In this document: piece after piece, positions 23,401 to 33,750 of the stretch
Layout: each line of letters opens with the position of its first letter
How positions within the stretch are numbered: position 1 is the first letter of the stretch
DNA from: Symsagittifera roscoffensis
Taxonomy: Eukaryota; Xenacoelomorpha; Acoela; Convolutidae
NCBI RefSeq assembly: GCF_963678635.1
Contig: NC_087064.1
Span: 3,285,926-3,349,925, forward strand
Direction of reading: 5' to 3'
DNA length: 64,000 nt
Position numbers and translations under genes: made by a program
The notes under the pieces: generated by a model
What the model saw: only the letters and a program-made list of their open reading frames with translations
The model's database searches: none
Told to the model about the DNA's origin: nothing

Positions 23401-23678
23401 TGTGTTTTTTTAGGGTCAAATATTGAAATTTTTGTCGTGCCCTCTTTTTCGTCAATTCCGAGCAGTTGGTACAAGTCCACGTAAAGATAAACTGTGTCGT
23501 TCAGCATATTCGGATGTGGGGTATGTTTTGTAGTTAGGTTTACAATTGAAGAGACCCAGTCCTCTTCCTCCGCGGCCGACCAGAAGGAGCTGTTGGATGT
23601 CGAGACCTTTTGCCCCATCATCAGAATAGTTGGAATTGAGTACAAAATGAGATGCTTCCATAAGTTGTTCGTCTTCAT
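17485..23678 (-). CDS. Nicotinic-type Cys-loop receptor subunit, four-exon gene (non-alpha)
   Basis: Join 23678-23441, 22801-22694, 20779-20616 and 18381-17485; phases 1, 1 and 0 agree and give 468 residues. Exon 1 has a signal peptide and the ...VDLYQLLGIDEKEG segment; exon 2 INIKLWLYISYYLPHIVWDP; exon 3 VWTPDLVPFD to the Cys-loop half; exon 4 the rest. The Cys-loop is C158-C172, 13 residues apart (core F-P-Y-D). M1 is ~250-272, M2 ~279-302 with ESGEK ahead of it; the M3-M4 loop is long and charged, then M4. No vicinal Cys pair in loop C. Introns 2 and 3 are GT-AG; intron 1 must begin GC (AGG|GCACGA), an unusual donor that joins cleanly to give E-G-T as in the sister gene. All splice positions are my inference from the paralogue. 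By family it is a cation-channel subunit; partner and ligand are unknown. Introns carry repeats at 19346, 20873 and 22908. Confidence 0.85.
19346..19620 (+). repeat. HINE-like repeat, copy 1
   Basis: Starts AAGAGTAATGAACGTAGTGA, has the internal words GTCTTGGTGATT, CAGGAAAAGTC and CGCGGTTTGA, and ends with CTCTTTT plus the hairpin CCAATTGTCAGTTGG (19598-19612). It lies in intron 3 of the four-exon receptor gene and is shortened internally. Confidence 0.75.
20873..21340 (+). repeat. HINE-like repeat, copy 2 (both ends intact)
   Basis: AAGAGTAATGAACG at 20873-20886 is perfectly inverted as CGTTCATTACTCTT at 21301-21314. A small hairpin (CAATC-TTC-GGTTG) follows. Near the 5' end AAGAGT can also pair with ACTCTT just before TATATAGGTC. 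No protein is encoded. It lies in intron 2 of the four-exon receptor gene. Confidence 0.85.
21957..22012 (+). repeat. tRNA-like fragment
   Basis: GGTTGTGTGTTCGATACTGG resembles a decayed T arm/B box. There is no full cloverleaf. Probably a SINE head; weak. Confidence 0.3.
22908..22960 (+). repeat. tRNA-derived short element head
   Basis: GTCCT at 22908 pairs with AGGAC at 22956-22960 as an acceptor-like stem, and GGCTCGAATCC (22941-22951) is a good B box. The anticodon arm is absent, so it is not a working tRNA. A related head ending ...TGGGACTTGT lies at 44105-44185. Confidence 0.5.
23383..23410 (+). repeat. Terminal hairpin of a HINE-like element
   Basis: GCGAAGC-TGC-GCTTCGT followed by CTGTGTT. 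It matches the hairpin + CTCTGTGTT end at 57381-57407 with a different loop. It lies just inside intron 1 of the four-exon receptor gene, next to the GC donor. Confidence 0.55.
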
Positions 23679-24163
23679 TTTGAGCTAAACTATCAGTTGC
23701 TTTTTTATATTTTTTATATTTAAATATGAATGACTGGTTAATATTAATCGTACGAGCGAGAAGCGCGTCTGTTTTTGTTTTCAACTGAGTGATTACGGCA
23801 AAATGGTCGCACTTTCTGGCTAGTTTTTTGTCGCTCCAACGACAAGTTTTGCACTTAGAGTACTGGCTTTGTATTGCTTGTAATGTTTTTGGTAGACATC
23901 TTAAACGAAATGTTTTGCTTCGTCTATTGTAAACAATACTAAAAAAGAAACACTTTTACTAAGCAAGAAAGCTAATGCAAAGTCTTTCTCACCTTAGAAA
24001 TCTATGGTTTTCCACTGTATAAAAAGTTTTTTTCATAATTAATACATTTTGGCGCCTTATCAAGAGGCGGAGACTGCTAAACTGAAGATAATTGTTCATG
24101 TATGCCCTTAATATTCCTGCATGTCTATCAGCTGGCGACGAGATGTGTTTCGCAGTGATTGTT
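23679..24163. other. Upstream region of the four-exon receptor gene
   Basis: No gene. Its promoter should lie here. Nothing specific is recognised. Confidence 0.4.
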
Positions 24164-24535
24164 AAGAGTCAGTGAACAACGTAGTTCAGACTTTGTTATA
24201 TATCGCGATGTTTTTTTTTCTTTCAGGAAAAGCCTTTAAATTTGATCAGGCTCAAATTTGAGTTTTCGCGGTTCGACTTCTAAAATTTGGTTCATTTTAT
24301 TTTTTAAGCGAATAACGTGATCGACTTCTAGTTTTGAAAGTGGATTTTTTTAATTTTCAGATTTCCAGCTGAATGAAAAATTTGCCTATTAATCAGTTTT
24401 CTCAAATTGGGGTAATTTTATCAAAAAAAGTGTCAATCATGAATTCTTGCTCTAATTTATAGAGCTGTAAGGTCATCTATTTTGTTCTTCGAAATTGGAA
24501 AATTCAAAAAAAAAATTAGTCATTCACTCTTTTGA
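24164..24535 (+). repeat. HINE-like repeat, copy 3
   Basis: Starts AAGAGTCAGTGAACAACG, ends with a matching CATTCACTCTT, and carries the family's internal words (CGCGGTTCGAC, AATCATGAATTCTTGCTCTA). Confidence 0.7.
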
Positions 24536-25583
24536 ATTTGCGAAGCCATGAAATCTGCTTTCTGAATCTACTAAGCCGAGAATTTTGGCTAAAAATTAAA
24601 TGGTGAACATGGAATATGGATAGAAGCTACTTACTTCTTTAAAATATTTGATTTCTGGTCTCATTTAAAGCAATTCGGGTACTTCGGCAACTAGCAACAT
24701 AAAGAACTCGTAAAGTTAGACAAATGTTTCAAAATTATTTGAAATGCGGTATTGGCAAGCTGAAACTTGATATCATATAGATAATTTGATAAATGTGGTC
24801 GGAAAACTAATTTTACAGCAACTGGTTGGCTCGATATACCTTTTTACCTATGATTATTTTGCTTACGCTTGCCAAGCGTAATCAAATCTGATCATAGATA
24901 TTTTGGTGATCAAATTGTCTCTCAGAATTGCTGCATCAGTGTTACCAGTTGCTTTATTTATTTATGTTTCGTTTTTGTTTTCATCTTTTTCGAAATTGTT
25001 GGAACAAACCATGGCCGAGGTTGTTTTTTGTTTTTCATGCCATTTTGATTACCTAAATGAATACTCACAGGGAATTGAATGCGGTTTTATGTTTTGATAT
25101 ATTTGATATAAAAAGATATATAAAAAATTCTGTTTCGAGAAATACTGGGCTGAGAATTTCTACTAATTTTTAGCTGAGTTGGCAAGTAATTTGTACTCTG
25201 ACTTTCTAGTAGAATTGTTTAAGCTTTAATTAAACTTATTTTTATGCGCAAACAAGAAGTAGCAGTTTTTACGGGAACAAATTCGGGCAAGAACTAGTTG
25301 CTTGACGTTTGACTGTGAAAAAAGATTCTAAAAAACTTTCGTGGACGTCTTAATTCACGCGTGTTAAGCTGAACTAAAAGTGAATGAGCGAAGCGAGAGT
25401 GAGCAGAGTGGTTATTTCGTTCTGCTGGTTGTTTTATTTGGCTGGTTTTCATTTCGGTTGTCTTATTTGACTGGTGTTTACTTTTGGTTGTTTTATTTCT
25501 TGTTTACTTTGGCTGATTTGTTGGTTGTTTTATACGACAGCCTTATCTTTTTGGGTTAATATATTATATAACACTAAATTATT
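24536..25583. other. AT-rich intronic sequence, no gene seen
   Basis: Homopolymer-rich. GGTTGTTTTATTTGGCTGG-like words repeat loosely at 25425-25540. No supported coding frame. Confidence 0.5.
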
Positions 25584-26110
25584 AAGTGTCAATGAACGTA
25601 AAGAAGACACTTATATAGGTCATGATGATTTTTTATCGTTTTTTTTTTTCAATAAGTCTAATTTTAATCAAGCTCAATTTTGATCTTGTGCTGTTTGATT
25701 TTTGTTTTAGTATCAAGTTCAATTCAATTTCATCTCCAGTTAAAAAGATTCCGATGGGGCGAGAAGTTGTTATTGACTTAATTCATTTTTTACCGAGAAA
25801 ACTTCAAAACTTGTTCAGGCTCAAGTTTATTTTCGCGGTTTGACTGTTGGTTTTATTAAATTCAGTTTTATTTCTTTTTTAAAAGGAAGACAAATCCAGT
25901 TCTGAACACCAAAAGTTTAAAGGAATGTGGTTTATTTTTCAGATTTCCCTGCCAAATAAAAAAAAATGCTGATTGATTCAGTTTTCTCATTGGGTTATTT
26001 TTATCAAAAAAGTGTCACTCATAAACTGTTCTAGAAATTTAAAGATCATCTAAGGCAGTCTGTTTTTTTTGAAGATCGAAAGTGGAGGTTTTTTCAGAAA
26101 ACAAGCTCGC
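25584..26110 (+). repeat. HINE-like repeat, copy 4 (3' end lost)
   Basis: Starts AAGTGTCAATGAACG and continues ...GACACTTATATAGGTC. The 5' stem AAGTGT/ACACTT carries the double change relative to AAGAGT/ACTCTT in copy 2, so pairing is kept. The closing inverted repeat is not found. Confidence 0.75.
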
Positions 26111-26420
26111 TTTTGTTCAGCTTTCTATCCGATCGATACATTGAACCTTATTTAACGCTGATGCTTGTGTTTGTCGACTGTTTTTTTTTAAATTGTTTTT
26201 TTTTTCTTTTTCTTTTTTTTTAAATTTCAATTCAGTTTCGTTTTCAGCGTAGTGATTTCCGTCATTTTTTTCCCGCTGGAATGCAATACTAAACTTGCGT
26301 TGTAGTGCAAGTGTTACAAAGCTCTAGTTCGCCTCTGTTTAGAAAGTCATCAACAAGTAATTTTTTGGGAGAATCGTGAAAGAATTCTATTCAATACGAT
26401 ATTTCCGATTGCTGTTTTTA

Positions 26421-26910
26421 AAGAGTAATGAACGTAGCGAGTAATCGTCCTTCTGTTTAAGAGTAATGAACTTAGTGAAGACTCTTATATAGGTCTTGCT
26501 GATTTTTTGTTTTTTTTTCAGGAAAAAGTCTTAAAATATTGATGCACTTAGTATAATGCATTTTTGAGTTCAATTGAAATTCATCTGCTGAAAGTGACGT
26601 AAATAGCACTCTCCAAATATGAACGTAGAAATGGTGCGAAAAAATGTGAACGATTTCTAGTTTCGAAAAGGGAATTTATTTTTAAGATTTTCCAGCGGAA
26701 TAAAAACTTTACCTATTGATCCAGTTTTCTCAAGTTGGGTTCATGATATCAAAAAAGTGCCAATCATAAGTTGTTCTAGAAATTCAAAGAGCTTAAAGGG
26801 CATATTTTGTTCATTGAATTTCGAAAGTCGTGATTTTTTTCATTGAAGTCAGTGTTTTTTTAATGTTTACTTGCGTTCATTTCTCTTCCAATCTTCGATT
26901 GGCTGTTTAC
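26421..26910 (+). repeat. HINE-like repeat, copy 5, with a duplicated 5' start
   Basis: AAGAGTAATGAACG at 26421 and AAGAGTAATGAACT at 26459 are two starts 38 bp apart. The element ends CGTTCATTTCTCTT (26874-26887) plus the hairpin CCAATCTTCGATTGG. Confidence 0.8.
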
Positions 26911-28729
26911 TTTTGTCGGCTGAATTCCTGTAGCCCGCGTTTTTTGAAGGTTCAGTGACGACAAAGCCCTGGTAAAGTCCCTCAAAAAGGAGTTTTTCTA
27001 AAACGTTTGACTTCCTTTTAGTATTCTGAAAACTTCTTGTAAAAATTGTAATGGTGCGGATAGTTTGTTTCCGGATATTTTGGGCCTTTTCTTTGCGGTT
27101 TTTATAAATTTTTATAACTAAAACGATTTTTCGAAGGTTTTTGTTAAATTTTTGATTTTCTTTTATTCGATTTTAATCATGGTCATTCATTTTTGCATCG
27201 AAAGGGGTACGAAGCTCAGCTGCGCCTCCGTGGATTTTGTTATGATTTAGGATTCTCATCTTGTCTTAACTTGTTTTGTTTGTATAGGCCAAGATTTCTT
27301 GTTTTTATTCTTATTGCTCTGGGTTTTTTTTAACGTTTTTTTGTACTTTTTTTGTTTCGAACTTCGCGTCTGTGTTCAAGATAGTTTTTAATATGTTTTT
27401 GCGATAACTAGTCTGAACATTGTGCACTTTTAGCTCTCCAAAGCTGCGTTTGCGAATACAAGTGGAATTTGAATCCTGCTCTAGATTTTTTTACCGCAAG
27501 TGAGTGCATTAGATTCGAAGTTCTTCTTTGACTGTGTGAATTATTAAGCTCATCAAAGTCCCTGAGAAATCTTCTGGCTTGGTAAGATTAACTTGATTTT
27601 GTTTGAAACATGACAACAAATTTTAAAGTTCCAAGTTTTCGCTCCTATTTTTGACTTTTTCAAATCCGTGTATCGTTCGCTTGAAATCTTTTATGGCTTA
27701 AATCATCATTACAGGGATAAGCTTGTGATAAGTTAATTCTTGTTTTGCAGCTTGCGACAATTTAATGAGACTCAGAATGCAATAAAATGGTAGCCCTTAT
27801 ATGATACATTATTCATGCTACCTGTTTAAGTCTTAGCACTATCTCGCTCGGCTTGACCTCTAAGTTATCACCACATCCCGCACTGATTCTAATTCCCCAA
27901 TGAGTTTTTTAATGCTGGCAGGTCGCCGGATATATAGCCACTTGTTTGCCCCTCTCACGCTGATTTGGTTATATTTTAGTCTATTTTTTTTGGATTATCG
28001 AATTATTTCCAAAAAAAATCGTGTTCTTTCAATTCTATGTTTTTTCTATGGAGGTGATAAATTGCAAACAGAATTTCAATTTGTAATTTGGGCATATTGG
28101 AATTATTCTGAGTCAGTCATTTTAATGTCAGTTGGACATTTGTACATCTGTTCTGGTATTCTTTTTTTAAATTTTTTTTGGCTATACCGTTTTTTAGCCC
28201 GGTTTCCCGAATCCCGCAAATTGACAGAACATCAACTGATTTTGTCATGCTTAGTGGTATAAATAGAAAAAGTGAGTGAGATTAGCCGTTGGTGATTCCT
28301 TTCATCGTTGTCTATTGTTAGAACACAATAGATGCATGCAAAATTATTCTTTTTACTTTTCAGAAGGGATAATTTGTTTAACAATCAGGCTTCTTTTATT
28401 AGCTCATTCTTACAGTCCTATCAGGGTATAAAACAAAAAAAAAGAAGACTAAATCAGTGACGTCCGAAAACCCACCAGAAGGTCACATGACGTTTTTACA
28501 GGTTTATGATTAAATGATTGTAAATGCTGTTTTTTAACAATCATTAATGTCATAGAAGCCTGAAAACCGTTTGTTTTCATTATTATTATGATTTAACTTT
28601 TATGTTTGTTTTTTGTTCTGACTTTCGCAAAAAACGACGGAATATTTGTGCTCGGGTGCTTTTTTCTGCTGACAAATTTAGAATTTTTATTTAGCAATTT
28701 TTTATACGAAAATTTTTCATGCTATCTTA
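26911..28729. other. AT-rich intronic sequence, no gene seen
   Basis: A decayed terminal hairpin, ACGAAGCTCAGCTGCGCCTC, lies at about 27210-27229. A 120-codon hydrophobic frame at 27900-28262 is T-rich, unlike any family I know, and is not called. Confidence 0.45.
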
Positions 28730-28879
28730 CCCAGGGCTCAAAATTAAAAGAGACTAGCCAGCGTGTCTCCAATGATCAATCGGTTCGCAAAAATTTGTTG
28801 TTCTAATCAAGCTATACAATTTTTCCGAAAAGTTTTAGTTTTCCTACGGAAGCTAGTCAAGCTATGAAATTTTGAACTA

Positions 28880-30889
28880 TCTATTATATATTTAAATGCG
28901 GGCTTCACTATCTCGCCATGTTTAAGCTTTTTCAACGTATTATTTTTGCATGTTTAAGCTATATCGTATATTGCAATGGTTAAGAATATTTTTTCGGTTT
29001 TCCAAATTGATTTTAGTGGTTATTTTAACGAGTTTAAATTAAGCAGCCCAATATCGAATTAGGGGTTTCGAATTTGGCCTCCAATTTTGAATGCCCGAAT
29101 CATTTTAGTTTACGAGATAAGACGATTTTTGAGATTTTTTCAGAAATTTCAAATAACAAAATAATTTAAAAAACTTGAAGTTCCCAACCCTGTAGTTGGG
29201 TGCTCTCAAAGTACTCTAAGGAGTTACAAATCTTGCCTCCAAATATGACTGTTCAAATCCTTGTAGTTTTCGAGATATGACGTTTTTTGTGACTTTTTTC
29301 AAAAATTTTCAGAAAACTTAAATTATTACTATGTTTTGAAAATCGGAAATTCCCAACCCTGTAGTTGGGTCCTGTCGGAGTAATCTCAAAGATTGCGAAT
29401 CTTGCCTCCAAATATGACTGCTCAATTCTTTGTAGTTTTCGAGATATGACGTTTTTTGTGATTTTCAAAAGTTTTCAGAAAAATTAAATTATTATGTTTT
29501 AAAAATATGAAATTCCTAACCCTGTACTTGGGTACTGTCAGAGTACTATCAAGGATTGCGAATCTTGCCTCAAAATTTGACTGCTCAAATCCTTGTAGTT
29601 TTTGAGATATGATGTTTTTTGTGATTTTTTCAAAAATTTTCAGAAAAATTTAATTAATTATTTCTCAAAATTTGATATTCGCAACCTTGTACTTGAGTGC
29701 TGTCAGATTACTCTGAGGAGTTACACATCTTGCCAACAAATATGATTTTTCAAATCCTTGTAGTTTTCGAGATAGACGTTTTTTGTTATTTTTTTCAAAA
29801 AGTTTTTAGAAAACTTATATTAATTTTTTTTTTTCGCAAAATCTGAAATTCGCAACCCTGAAGTTGGGTCCTGACAGAGTAATCTCAAAGATTGTAAATC
29901 TTGCCTCCAAATATGACTTTTCATATCCTTAGTTTTCGAGATATGATCTTTTTGGTGATTTTTTAAAAAAATTTTCAGAAAATTGATTTCAATTTTTTAT
30001 CACAAAGTCTGAAATTCCCAACCCTGTGGTTAGGTCCTGTCAGAGTTATCTTAAAGATTGCGAATCTTGCTCCAATTATGACTGCTCAATTTTTTGTAGT
30101 TTTCGAGATATGACGTTTTTTGTTATTTTTTCAAAAATTTTCAGAAAACTTAAATTATTATCAGTTTTTAAAAATCTGAAATTCCCAACACTGTATTTAG
30201 GTCCTGTCAGAGTACTCTCAAAGATTGCGAATCTTGCCTCCAAGTATGACTGCTCACTTTTTTGTAGTTTTCGAGACGTGACGTTTTTGTGATTTTTTCA
30301 AAATTTTTAGAAAGTGTAAATTAATTATTTTTCGAAATTTGAAATTCCCAACGCTATAGTTCGGTGTTGTCAGGGTACTCTAAAGAGTTTCAAATCTTGC
30401 CACATGCGATTGCTAAACGAGACTGCTCAAATGCTTTTAGTTTCCGAGATGTGACGTTTTTTGATTTTTTCAAAAATTCTCAAAGAACTTATCTACAACG
30501 AAATTCAAAAAATTTGAAACTACTAACCTTATTGTCAGCGTACACCCAGGCGTCTCAAATTCTGCCTTTTAATATGAATGCTCAAATCCTTTTAGTTTCC
30601 GGGATAAAACGTTTTTTTCAATTTTTTTTTTTCGGGAAACTTAGGTGTAAAAAAGTTCACTAAGTTTTGCATTCCTAACCCTATAGTAGGGTGCTCTCAG
30701 TGGTTGCAAATCTGGCCTCCAAATTTCTCGAGAGGCCCATTAAGTTAAATTTAAAAGTTCGAAATTATCAACCCTGTAATTGGATGCAGTCAGAGTACAC
30801 TAAAAGTTTGCAGATGTTGTTTCCAATATATGCGGTTTTTCATGAGTTGTCGAAAAATTTCGAAGCACCGAAGGTGCGTTAAACGCTAG
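28880..30889 (+). mobile_element. Non-autonomous Helitron-like element with internal ~165 bp minisatellite
   Basis: Starts TCTATTATATATTTAAATGC and ends with the hairpin GCACC-GAA-GGTGC (30865-30877), then GTTAAACGCTAG at 30889. It sits between A (28879) and T (30890) with no target duplication. The inside is about ten tandem units containing TTGCCTCCAAATATGACTGC and TTTTCGAGATATGACGTTTT. Removing it joins TTGAACTA to TTTCAAGTT, which matches the intact satellite unit at about 31149. No Rep/helicase gene is present, so it would need a helper. The family assignment rests on end structure. Confidence 0.85.
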
Positions 30890-31686
30890 TTTCAAGTTAA
30901 GTTATAGACCAAATCGGTTCGCGAAAAATGATTTTTCTTCAGCAAGCTATTCAAGCCATGAAAAGTTTTTCTAAGCAAGCTATTACAGCTAAAAAAATAT
31001 TTCAAGTTATTTCACGAAGAGAATCGGATGGCCAAAAATTTTCAATTGGAGCCATTCAACCGATAGAACTTTGAATTATTTCAAGTTATTTCAGTAATCG
31101 GTTTGCGAAAAGATCGTTCATCATAGGCAAGCAATTCAAACCACGAATGTTTGAACTATTTCAAGTTCTCTAATAGACCAAATCGGTTCGGGAAAACTAA
31201 CTTTTCTTGAGCAAGCTATTCCAGGCATAAAAGTTTAAAATATTTCAAGGTAATTCTGAAGGGCGAAAAGTTTCTCTTGTTTTTCTATTAAAGACTTTCA
31301 AATCACGAAACGTTGAAAAATTTCAAGTTGTTTAATAGAGCGAATCGGTTCGAGAAAAACAGTTTTTTTCTTAAGCAAGGCAATCAAACTAACAAACTTT
31401 AACATTTCTAGTTAGTTCATGAAACAAATCGGTTGCCAAATTTTTTGACAAATCGGAGCTAATCGAGTGATGAACATAGATGACAAAATATTCTAATTTG
31501 TTTCTTTCACTGAATGGTTTCGCGAAAACGAAGGTTTCCCTAATGGTTACGCGAAATTCTTTCTTAGGCAAGCTATGAAAGTTTGAAATAATTCAAGTTC
31601 TTACGTAGACCAAAACACTTAAAGAAAAAAATAGTTTCTCTAAGAAGCTATTGCAGCGACGAAAAATTGAAATATTTCTTGTTATT

Positions 31687-32120
31687 AAGAGTAATGAACG
31701 TAGTCAAGACTCTCATATAGGTCTTGATAATTTTTTTTCCAGGAAATGTTAATACACTTAAGTATAATGCATTTTTTGAGTTCAATTGGAATTTATCTGC
31801 TGAAAGAGACGTAAATAGTACTCTACAAAGATGAACGTGGAAATGGCGCGAAAAAACGTGAACGATTTCTAGTTTCGAAAGGGGAATTTATTTAAAAGAT
31901 TTCCCAGCGGAATAAAAACTTTACATATTGATCCTGTTTTAATCCAGTTTTCTGTTGGATTCATGTTATTAAAAAAGCGCCAATCAAAATTGTTCTAGAA
32001 TTTCAAAAACCTTGAAGGACACCTTTTTTTCTTTGAAATTCGAAAGTTGAGATTTTTTAAAGAAAATCAGTGTTTTTTCTTTTTACTTGCGTCCATTACT
32101 CTTTTCCAATCTTCGAATGG
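31687..32120 (+). repeat. HINE-like repeat, copy 6, inside the satellite
   Basis: Starts AAGAGTAATGAACG, ends CGTCCATTACTCTT (32090-32103) and the hairpin CCAATCTTCGAATGG. It is followed by about 160 bp (32180-32340) that recurs at 33750-33925. Confidence 0.8.
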
Positions 32121-33750
32121 CCATGTTTTCCTTGCGCGAACCCATCTGCCAAAAATTAGTCTTCCTAAGCATGGTGGTTGCTGTTTTCAGCTGATTCGTT
32201 TCAGACTGATGTGAATCTTGAAACGCAACTTTTTGGACAAAAAATTGGCAGGTACTTTCTAGCCTTGTACGAGTTCATCTTGTTGAAAGAGTTTCGAATT
32301 TTTCCAAAATAGTTCTCGAATATTCCAGCTTATCTTTAAATAATCTGAATTGTTAGTTTGATTTTGACTGAGAAATTCCAGATTATTCTAGATTTGAAGA
32401 TTTTCTTAAATGCTGAGCTCATCGATCGCTTTTAACCATTGCGCTTTGTAGCTTTGAGCTCAATCATGAGCTCAATGGTCGCTTTTAACCATAACCCTTT
32501 ATGTGAAATTTCTCAATTAGTGAAGCTATGAGAATTTGACATATTCCAAGTTCTTTCTTAGACAAACAATTTATCCGAAAATTTAGTTTTTCTAAGCGAG
32601 CTAATCGAGCATGGAGCTTCGAAAGAATTCAAGAAGTTTTTTAGACCGAATCGTTAAGCAATATTTATAGTTTTACCGACGCAAGTTATTGAAGCAAGGG
32701 AGAAGTTTCAGGTGGCTTCATAGAGTGAATCAATCGGCGAAAACTTGGATTTTTAGCAAGCTATTCAAGCGATGAAACTTTGAAACAATTCAAGTTGTTT
32801 CATACAGCAAGTCAGTTCGCGGAAAAATTCATTTATTTTTCTTAAGCAAGGCATTCAAACTAACAAACATAGGAATTTCAAGTTATTCATGAAGCGAATC
32901 GGTTGTTCAAAAATTTATTTTTTTTTTGCTAAAAAAGCTAATCAAGCGTTAGAATTTTGAAACATTTCAAATTTCTATTTAGACTAAAAAGTTTTCAGAG
33001 AAGTTTAGTTTTGCAACGCAAGCTATTCGAGCAATGAAACTTTGAAATTTTTGAAGTTATTAAATGAGGGGAATAGGATTGCGAAAAAATGAACCTTTTC
33101 TATTGAAGTCATTCGAGCTATGAGAGTTTGAAATAGTTCAAGTTCTTTCTTGGAGTGAAACATTTTGAGAAAAAATAGTTAATCGAACTAGGAGCTTCGA
33201 AATAATCCAAGAATATTCTTAGAATGAATCGTTGCGCGAAAATAACTTTCCTATGCAAGCTACTTAAGCAAGGGAACTTAGCAAAATTTCAGGGAAAAAT
33301 ATACAGCTTTCCTTAGTAAGTTATTTAAGCGATGAAACTTGGAATTAATTCAAGTGGTTTCTTAAAACTAGTCAGCCCGCGGAAAAGTTATGTTTTCTAG
33401 GCAAGCTATTCAAGCAATGGAACTTTGAAAAACTTTGAAGTTGTTTCATAGAGCATATCAAGTGGCGAAAACGTTATTTAAGTTAATTTAAATAATTCTT
33501 GAACCGATTCATATGAATCTTCAGCTATGAATCTTCGAAAATTTCAAGTGCTTTCGATGAAAAATTGAAATATTTCAAGAAAACCTTTTCAGCTATGAAT
33601 CTTTGAAAAATTTCAAGATGTTTAGATGAAAATTTGGAAGACTAGTACTGACCAAATTTTTTTAAGCAAGCTATTCCAGCTCTGAAACTTTGAAGTATTT
33701 CAAGTTATTTCAGACCGCGAATCGCTTTGGTAAAACTTAGTTTTTCTAAG

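Larger units (their letters stand above)
28730..33750 (+). repeat. Degenerate ~100 bp satellite, interrupted by two elements
   Basis: Loose tandem units contain GCAAGCTATTCAAGCGATGA, ACTTTGAAATATTTCAAGTT and a GAATCGGTTCGCGAAAA block. They are seen at 28750-28879, 30890-31680 and 32480-33740. A Helitron-like element (28880-30889) and a HINE-like element (31687-32120) sit inside. Divergence among units is high, so the array is old. Confidence 0.75.

Noticed and set aside
27900..28262. 120-codon hydrophobic open frame
   Set aside because: T-rich sequence gives Phe/Leu-rich frames by chance; no conserved motif, and no sign of splicing or homology.
29040..30880. Regularly spaced repeats resembling a CRISPR array
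   Set aside because: Units are ~165 bp, adjoining and diverged, with no constant short repeat or unique spacers; a eukaryotic minisatellite.
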